Shown piece after piece: positions 58,901 to 64,000 of a stretch of DNA of 64,000 bases (its first letter is position 1; each line of letters starts with the position of its first letter). The notes beneath the pieces were generated by a model. The model made no database searches. It had not been told where the DNA came from and saw nothing but the letters and a program-made list of their open reading frames with translations. Source of the DNA: Elioraea tepidiphila DSM 17972 (GTDB lineage: Bacteria; Pseudomonadota; Alphaproteobacteria; Acetobacterales; Acetobacteraceae); the NCBI RefSeq assembly GCF_000378465.1, contig NZ_KB899916.1, positions 1-64,000 on the forward strand. The letters run 5' to 3'. The position numbers and the translations under genes were made by a program.

Positions 58901-60030
58901 TCGCGGTGCCCCCGCCCGCGCGGGGATGGCCCCGATCACGTGCAGCTCGTCGTGATCTGCTGGGGGGTGCCCCCGCCCGCGCGGGGATGGCCCCGTCAGG
59001 TGGACGCCGCGCTCCGCCGCAAGGGCGGTGCCCCCGCCCGCGCGGGGATGGCCCCCGAAGGCCAGCGCATCCACGCGATCATCGAGCGGTGCCCCCGCCC
59101 GCGCGGGGATGGCCCCTCGAACACCAACACCGCGCGCGGGGGCAGCGCGGTGCCCCCGCCCGCGCGGGGATGGCCCGCCGGACATCGCGTCGAGCTCCTC
59201 GCGCATCAGGGTGCCCCCGCCCGCGCGGGGATGGCCCCCCCATGCGGCCTGGCTCGGTCGTGTGCAGCAGGGTGCCCCCGCCCGCGCGGGGATGGCCCCC
59301 CGCCGCGGCCTGGCTCGGTCGTGTGCAGCAGGGTGCCCCCGCCCGCGCGGGGATGGCCCCGGCGAGTGCGAGGGCGCGGGAGCCGACGTCACGGTGCCCC
59401 CGCCCGCGCGGGGATGGCCCCCGTGTACTCCGCGTCTGCTAGGCACACGGTCCGGTGCCCCCGCCCGCGCGGGGATGGCCCCCAGCCCATCGTGCCCCCG
59501 TCCGCCGCACAGCTGGTGCCCCCGCCCGCGCGGGGATGGCCCCGCCACCACCACCGGGCGGGCGACCGTGCCGTCGGTGCCCCCGCCCGCGCGGGGATGG
59601 CCCCCAGGCCCAGGCCTCGGCATCGGAGAGCGCCGCGGTGCCCCCGCCCGCGCGGGGATGGCCCCTCCAGCACCGGCGCGGTGCCGATCGTGGTTTCGGT
59701 GCCCCCGCCCGCGCGGGGATGGCCCCGCCACCACCACCGGGCGGGCGACCGTGCCGTCGGTGCCCCCGCCCGCGCGGGGATGGCCCCCAGGCCCAGGCCT
59801 CGGCATCGGAGAGCGCCGCGGTGCCCCCGCCCGCGCGGGGATGGCCCCCGACGGCGAGGTAGAGCAGGAACTCGACCCTCGGTGCCCCCGCCCGCGCGGG
59901 GATGGCCCTCGGGGATGACCCCGAGGCAGAGGAGAGACCCAGGTGCCCCCGCCCGCGCGGGGATGGCCCCTCGACCGCGTCGACGCCCTGCGGCGCGGCG
60001 CGGGTGCCCCCGCCCGCGCGGGGATGGCCC
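52927..60030 (+). CRISPR. Type I-E CRISPR array, 117 repeats and 116 spacers
   Basis: A 28-nt repeat starts GGTGCCCCCGCCC and ends GCGCGGGGATGGCCC, with the hairpin CCCCGC-CCGC-GCGGGG. The first copy is at 52927-52954 and the last at 60003-60030; the distance of 7076 bp is exactly 116 periods of 61 bp, and about twenty start positions checked through the array fell on the 61-bp grid. Spacers are thus 33 nt (or 32 nt with a 29-nt repeat). The GGGGAT side at the 3' end of each repeat and the leader next to cas2 show transcription on the plus strand. Almost all repeats are identical; one at 58783-58810 has two changes at its 3' end. Long open frames across the array are artefacts of stop-free repeats. 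Confidence 0.98.
59543..59819 (+). repeat. Duplicated two-spacer unit within the array
   Basis: Spacers at 59543-59575 and 59604-59636 are identical to those at 59726-59758 and 59787-59819, with one different spacer between the two copies. The offset is 183 bp, three array units, as expected from a recombination event between repeats near the old, leader-distal end. Confidence 0.9.
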
Positions 60031-60238
60031 CGGCCTCTCCGGTTCGGGACGTGCTCGTGCGAGGAAAGGGGGGGGCGACCGCCAGCACTGGCCTCTCCAC
60101 GGGCTTCCCAGGTCCTTGGCGGCATCGGTGCGGACGACTAGAGTCCGCACCGGTAGCCGGGATCGCGAAACGCAGCAGCGACCGGGGACCCGGCCCTGGC
60201 AGCCGGCGCGCTAGGTGGGGTGTTGTGAGCCCCCTCGG

Positions 60239-60535
60239 CTACCGCCCCCAGTCCGGCGGTGAAATTGGCCGGTACTCGCTCGGCTGCTCGAACGCGCCGC
60301 GCGGCACCAGGCCGCCGCTGACGATCGCGGAGCCGCGCGCGGGCCCGCCCTCCGCCCGCCACCCAAAGACGACGCCGATCACCACCTTGCCCGCGCGCCG
60401 GTCCTGCTCCTCGAGCGGCGCGAACACGTAGACCAGGCGCCGGTTGCGCACGTCCTACGGCACCGCCTGCGTCGCGCGCAGCAGCGAGCGGACGCGGAAC
60501 CATTCGACGAGCTTTAGGCGGCGGCGCTTGCGCAC
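60239..60535 (-). pseudogene. Broken small gene with in-frame stop
   Basis: Minus-strand frame from GTG 60535: VRKRRRLKLVEWFRVRSLLR, then an in-frame TAG at 60457-60455, then DVRNRRLVYVFAPLEEQDRR through to ISPPDWGR and the stop at 60239. Both parts look coding and share one frame, so a single nonsense change is the simplest reading. If the second part is translated alone it gives 70 residues (from 60451). I do not recognise the family. Confidence 0.5.
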
Positions 60536-60543
60536 CGGATCAG

Positions 60544-60611
60544 GGTGCGCCCGCCCGCCCCGGGATCAGCTGCTGTCGGGATCCGACCTGTCGGTAATGA
60601 GCTGTTGTTGG
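60544..60611 (+). other. Degenerate repeat and leader-like sequence beyond the array
   Basis: GGTGCGCCCGCCCGCC at 60544-60559 resembles the start of the array repeat, followed by CCGGGAT in place of GCGGGGAT. AGCTGTTGTTGG at 60600-60611 equals the leader segment next to the first repeat. The positions are not in phase with the array. It could be a remnant of another leader-repeat unit. Confidence 0.5.
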
Positions 60612-60935
60612 GAATCGCCGACTTCCAACAGATCTTGATTGGAGGAGCGATCGAAATGCGAACTTCCGTGTCGGAATGCCAACGCAATACGCAGTCAAAT
60701 CAACGCGTTAAGCTTGTAGACTAAATCGGCCCAGTATCAAGGTTCGGAGAGAAGCCGCCCTCCGGAGAGCGAAAACGGCCCTCGTTCCGGCCGCGCAGTA
60801 TCAAGGCCGACGCGCAAACGCCCAGCAAACCTGCGGCTTTCGGCGCCGGTCACTGGCCGGGAGAGGGGTTGGATAGGCGGCGACTGGAGCGGGTGAAGGG
60901 ATTATCATAAAACACTATAAATAAACAACATTTTT
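60612..60935. other. Lower-GC intergenic region before the integrase
   Basis: No gene is supported. The 11-bp CAGTATCAAGG occurs twice, at 60732-60742 and 60796-60806. The last 40 bp are strongly AT-rich. The composition differs sharply from the CRISPR locus and marks the start of a separate accessory segment. Confidence 0.5.
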
Positions 60936-60944
60936 TGGTACAAT
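60936..60944 (+). promoter_or_regulatory. Extended -10 promoter upstream of the integrase
   Basis: TGGTACAAT (TG-N-TACAAT) lies in an AT-rich stretch, 87 bp before the integrase start. Three CTGCACAG motifs (60959, 60998 and 61009) lie between it and the gene and could be operator or integrase arm sites. Confidence 0.5.
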
Positions 60945-61030
60945 GTCCTACACGGAACCTGCACAGGTACGGTAAATCAGTCACTTACGCCGCCAATCTG
61001 CACAGTTTCTGCACAGTAGGAAGCGGAGAA

Positions 61031-62326
61031 ATGAGTTTCATCCTCGACAAAGAGCAGATCAAGCCCGGCCTTATCATTTTCCGACGCGGCGATGTCGGGC
61101 ACGACAACTACTACTGCCGGATCAGAATCCAGAACGAGGACCGCTATAAGACAATCTCCCTGCGCACGGCAGATCGGCAGACGGCCCGCGACCGTGCGAT
61201 GGACGAGTACGCGGATATCCGTTTCCGCCTGAAACACGATGTCCCCGTATTCAACCGCCCCTTCTCGCAGGTGGCGCAGGAATACGCCGAGGCGCAGCAA
61301 CGGCGGGCGAACGCCGGGGAAGTCAGCCAGGCGCGCGCCAGAAACGTCAAAAGCAAGATTGATGGACCGCTGAACGCCTATGTCGGCAGCACGCAAATTC
61401 ACCTGATTACACAGGACCGCTGGTCAGAATACCCGCTGTGGCGGCGGGAGAACGGCAAGGGACGCCGCAACAGCTTGATCAGCGATTCCACCATTCGCAT
61501 CGAGATGAGCATTTTCGCCGCCATCATGAACTATGCCATCAGCAAGCGATACGTGCCCGCACATCATCGCTTCGAGGGCATGCCGAAGCTCAAATCGAAC
61601 CGCCGCGACGAGTTCACGCTGGAGGAATATCGAAAACTCCATACCAAAGGCCGCAAATGGATGAAGGAGGCGACCACGCCTCAGGGCGTTTGGTATCGCC
61701 AAATCTGCTATAATTTCATTCTCATTATGTGCAACACGGGGATGCGCCCGCCGGAAGCGAAGAACCTGCGCTGGCGGGACATCACCACCGCCAAGGACAA
61801 AGATGGCCGGGAGATTCTGGTCATCTATGTGCGAGGCAAAGGCAAGGAGCGCAAGCTGATCGCTCCCACCAGTGTGGGCACGTATCTGGATCGGGTTCGG
61901 GAATTGTCCAAGGCGACGAAGCCCGACGATCCCGTGTTCACAATTATCAACGGCAAACCAGCAAAATGGCTCTATCGCGATACCGTCGAAGAGCTACTGA
62001 AATACACCGACCTTCGGGAAGGCCCGAGCGGCATCCCCCGCACCACCTATTGCTTCCGTCATACCTACGCTACGCTCCGGCTTTCCGCCGGTGTTGACGT
62101 CTATATCCTCGCCCAACAGATGGGCACTTCGGTCAAGATGATCGAACAGCACTATGGGCATGTGAACACCATCAAACATGCGGACCGCGTGTTGATGGGG
62201 ATCGGCGGATGGGATGACATGCACGCCGAAATGAACGCCGAGATCGACGCGCTCGAAGCGAAGGCAAAAGAGATTCAGTCCATCAAGGCCAAGCAGGCGG
62301 GCAAGCCGCGCCGCCCCAAACGCTAG
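61031..62326 (+). CDS. Tyrosine recombinase / phage-type integrase
   Basis: 431 residues from ATG 61031, with AGGA about 10 bp upstream; the frame is open to 60935. The N-terminal part contains an arm-binding-like and core-binding SAM-like domain (FSQVAQEYAEAQQRRANAGE). Catalytic motifs: Arg in IMCNTGMRPPEAKNLRW, Lys in VRGKGKERKL, His-x-x-Arg in YCFRHTYATLRLSAGVD, and His/Tyr in MIEQHYGHVNT. Composition is lower in GC than the genes to the left, with Lys and Asn more common, pointing to separate transfer. Confidence 0.9.
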   Translation: MSFILDKEQIKPGLIIFRRGDVGHDNYYCRIRIQNEDRYKTISLRTADRQTARDRAMDEYADIRFRLKHDVPVFNRPFSQVAQEYAEAQQRRANAGEVSQARARNVKSKIDGPLNAYVGSTQIHLITQDRWSEYPLWRRENGKGRRNSLISDSTIRIEMSIFAAIMNYAISKRYVPAHHRFEGMPKLKSNRRDEFTLEEYRKLHTKGRKWMKEATTPQGVWYRQICYNFILIMCNTGMRPPEAKNLRWRDITTAKDKDGREILVIYVRGKGKERKLIAPTSVGTYLDRVRELSKATKPDDPVFTIINGKPAKWLYRDTVEELLKYTDLREGPSGIPRTTYCFRHTYATLRLSAGVDVYILAQQMGTSVKMIEQHYGHVNTIKHADRVLMGIGGWDDMHAEMNAEIDALEAKAKEIQSIKAKQAGKPRRPKR

Positions 62327-62379
62327 CGCGCATCGTACCAGCCATCGAGTTCGATGGCCGATGCAAGAGCGCTGGCGTT

Positions 62380-62556
62380 GCCGTTCTCACGACGCGCCGC
62401 TGGCGCAAAAGGCGTGAGTACGGCCAAGCAGGCAGGGAGAAACGGTGCGCAGAGCCTCAAGCACCGCCATGCCTGCTGTTGCGAACCCGTGTCCGGCTCG
62501 GACGAATGGCGGGTTCGCCACTCACCGCTGCGCCGCTGGCGCGAAAAGAGCGGTGA
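62380..62556. repeat. Three nested hairpins of shared geometry
   Basis: Element 1 (62380-62424): outer arms of 11 bp with one mismatch, inner stem GCGCC-GCT-GGCGC. Element 2 (62481-62518): outer arms GCGAACCCG/CGGGTTCGC, inner stem GTCCG-GCT-CGGAC. Element 3 (62522-62556): outer arms TCACCGCT/AGCGGTGA, inner stem GCGCC-GCT-GGCGC. All have a 5-bp inner stem, the same GCT loop, 0-3 unpaired bases on the left and a 6-7 base purine-rich bulge on the right. No gene overlaps them. Confidence 0.65.
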
Positions 62557-62647
62557 TTTCCGTCAAAGCCAAGGCGGCCTTGGGCCGCATCCATTTGCAA
62601 TGGGTGCATTTGCAACACCTGCCTGTCCCCGCTTCGAGGGCGGGGGC

Positions 62648-62836
62648 TTACATCCCCGGCCCCCGCAACCGGCGATGGATGATCGCACGGTTGATGTTTT
62701 CCAAAGTGCCCAGCGCGTTGGCGCGTTCCGTGGTGTGCTCTTCCGTTTGCGCCAGTTCCTGACTGACGCGCAGGAATTTGGAGTGCAGCACGGATTCAGG
62801 CAGTTGATCGAGTTCGGCGACGGTGATGAGACGCAT
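62648..62836 (-). CDS. Small hypothetical protein
   Basis: 62 residues from ATG 62836, with GGAGA about 6 bp upstream. MRLITVAELDQLPESVLHSK, FLRVSQELAQTEEHTTERAN and ALGTLENINRAIIHRRL make a highly helical protein. I recall similar short genes in plasmids and islands of alphaproteobacteria but cannot name a family. It points toward the integrase. Confidence 0.6.
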   Translation of the reverse strand: MRLITVAELDQLPESVLHSKFLRVSQELAQTEEHTTERANALGTLENINRAIIHRRLRGPGM

Positions 62837-63132
62837 GATTTTTCTCCTGTCTGGCGAGGCCGCGACCATCACGGCCTTTCATGCCCCCGATCACGCCAGC
62901 GCGGATTTCCGGGCGCACCCGTCAGGGCCGTAGCGTGAGAGAAGGAGCCGCTTGCGGCTTGCGCCCGCGAGGAAAGACCGCTGGCAGGGTGCATAATGAA
63001 AAGGACGTGTGGGGCGGCTTTACCGGACAGGGGGCGTTTGCGCCTCATTAGCGCCAATCATCTGGCGTTCAGCCTGCATCTGCTTTAACCATGTTTGTTG
63101 TTATTGCGGAGCATCCAACGGGGGGCGAACAC

Positions 63133-63636
63133 ATGAGCACTTTGCCTATTCGGATACTGGCCGTTATCGGCGTCGTTGCGGCAGGCGGTGCCTTCGCCCT
63201 GTGGTCAGGAACAGGCGCGGCCGAAGCGGAGGCCGAGAGCGCCCCCGCATCTACCCCCGCGACGATTACCGAATTGCCCCTTGATCGGGGTTACTACGTC
63301 CGCACGGACGCGACGTGCGCGACCGCATCGAACGCCACCGCCGCGCTGCTGCGGCGGCAGGGCCTTTATTGGGGCAGTTCCTTTTGCACGTTTCAGGGGA
63401 TCGAGCAGACCGGCCCGAACACGTTCCGCACCAAGCAGTATTGTACCGATGTGCGCGCACCCGAGCCGCCCACGCCGATTCCGGCCGAGTGGCTGACCAC
63501 CGCCGATTGGGTGATTACCGACCGCACATCTTTCAAGTTCAAGGACAGCGAAGGATGGGAGCATGAGGCGCGACTTTGCGCGCAGCAGAGCATGCCCGAC
63601 GGCTTTCAAAGAAGCATAGCCGACCTGATTAAGTAG
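63133..63636 (+). CDS. Exported hypothetical protein
   Basis: 167 residues from ATG 63133; an upstream ATG at 63091 is in frame but gives no better signal. RILAVIGVVAAGGAFALWSG is a signal peptide or membrane anchor, followed by an Ala/Glu/Pro linker and a folded domain with four Cys (TDATCATASNATAALL, WGSSFCTFQG, TKQYCTDV, ARLCAQQSM) that may form two disulfides. Likely periplasmic or surface exposed. No family is recognised. Confidence 0.7.
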   Translation: MSTLPIRILAVIGVVAAGGAFALWSGTGAAEAEAESAPASTPATITELPLDRGYYVRTDATCATASNATAALLRRQGLYWGSSFCTFQGIEQTGPNTFRTKQYCTDVRAPEPPTPIPAEWLTTADWVITDRTSFKFKDSEGWEHEARLCAQQSMPDGFQRSIADLIK

Positions 63637-63853
63637 CCCGACCGCAGGAATCAAACCCGCGTTCCCGCTTCGGCGGCACGTCCTTTGTGCCGCTGCACAG
63701 CCAGCACGAACAGGGCCGCCCGTGCGTCGAGGCGATCTTGCCGACTGCGCGGGCCGAGGGTGCGGCAGCAGATGAGTCACGACCCCACAGGGCCATGACC
63801 CGGCGCGCCCGCGCCTTCATCCGCTCCGCGTCCTGTCTGCGCCGTGCGCGCAT
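63629..63853 (-). CDS. Small Cys-motif protein (CSCWLC)
   Basis: 74 residues from ATG 63853 or 63 from ATG 63820. Its key segment is STHGRPCSCWLCSGTKDVPP, close to the PCSCWMC motif of a widespread group of short uncharacterised proteins. The rest is basic. It overlaps the convergent exported-protein gene by 8 bp. The final 147 bp of the window contain no gene I can support. Confidence 0.55.
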   Translation of the reverse strand: MRARRRQDAERMKARARRVMALWGRDSSAAAPSARAVGKIASTHGRPCSCWLCSGTKDVPPKRERGFDSCGRAT

Positions 63854-64000
63854 GGATGCGCTCCGTCCCGTTCTCTCATGTTGCCGATAGCGCGCGGATC
63901 AGCTTCACCGCGCCGTTTGCCCCATAGAGCATTGCAGGCACGAATCCAATGCCGCTCTCCGGTTTCGGAGTCGGTCAGCCTTCCCCTTGTGATCCCTTTG

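Noticed and set aside
52927-60030. Spacers matching the neighbouring prophage (self-targeting)
   Set aside because: Reading the spacers against the prophage by eye gave only short matches of 11-12 bases, which are expected by chance in DNA of this size and GC content. A proper alignment is needed to settle it.
52638-60214. Many long open frames on both strands across the CRISPR array, with repeated Pro/Arg or GAIPARAGAP-like peptides, up to over 600 residues
   Set aside because: They arise because the 28-nt repeat has no stop codon in any frame and the spacers are GC-rich. The repeating peptides are translations of the repeat.
63854-64000. The start or end of another gene at the right edge
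   Set aside because: Frames in this stretch are short and interrupted, and none shows a recognisable protein segment.

Overview
The window is very GC-rich chromosomal DNA, probably from an alphaproteobacterium; the phage gene families and the type II secretion genes suggest a Rhodospirillales/Acetobacteraceae-like host (an inference, not tested). It holds four blocks.

(1) 1-4.06 kb, host DNA: the 5' end of an IS1182-like transposase gene running off the left edge, then gspD and gspK (outer-membrane secretin and minor pseudopilin of a type II secretion system) and a small hypothetical gene, closed by a strong hairpin terminator.

(2) 4.09-43.73 kb, an apparently complete lambda-like siphovirus prophage. 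Read right to left on the minus strand it runs: early control genes, recombination and replication (Sak4-like ATPase, Cas4-like nuclease, RecD-like helicase, toprim primase-helicase, RuvC-like nuclease), HU, two ParB-methyltransferase fusions, terminase, gpW, portal, S49 protease, decoration and capsid proteins, a lysis cassette (muralytic enzyme, Rz, Rz1, holin-like), tail tube, frameshifted tail chaperones, tape measure, tail tip and tail spike. On the plus strand lie a CI-type repressor, a large serine recombinase with companion genes, and two toxin-antitoxin pairs placed antisense inside the structural region. A family of short palindromic elements has spread through the packaging and head genes in frame.

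(3) 43.98-60.03 kb, a complete type I-E CRISPR-Cas locus (cas3, cas8e, cse2, cas7e, cas5e, cas6e, cas1, cas2), followed after only 40 bp by a very long and regular array: 117 repeats and 116 spacers at an exact 61-bp period at every point checked. Two degenerate repeats spaced by exactly one array period sit between cas3 and cas8e and look like a CreA/CreR-type guide RNA rather than part of the main array. The leader-distal part of the array carries a duplicated spacer pair and two adjacent spacers that differ only in the seed.

(4) 60.03-64 kb, lower-GC accessory DNA: a degenerate repeat and leader-like trace, a broken gene, a tyrosine integrase, three nested hairpins of shared geometry, and a few small genes including an exported protein.

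Minus-strand phage genes are mostly joined by 1-10 bp overlaps, which was used to choose many starts. All family names come from reading the translations by eye; no database search was run.
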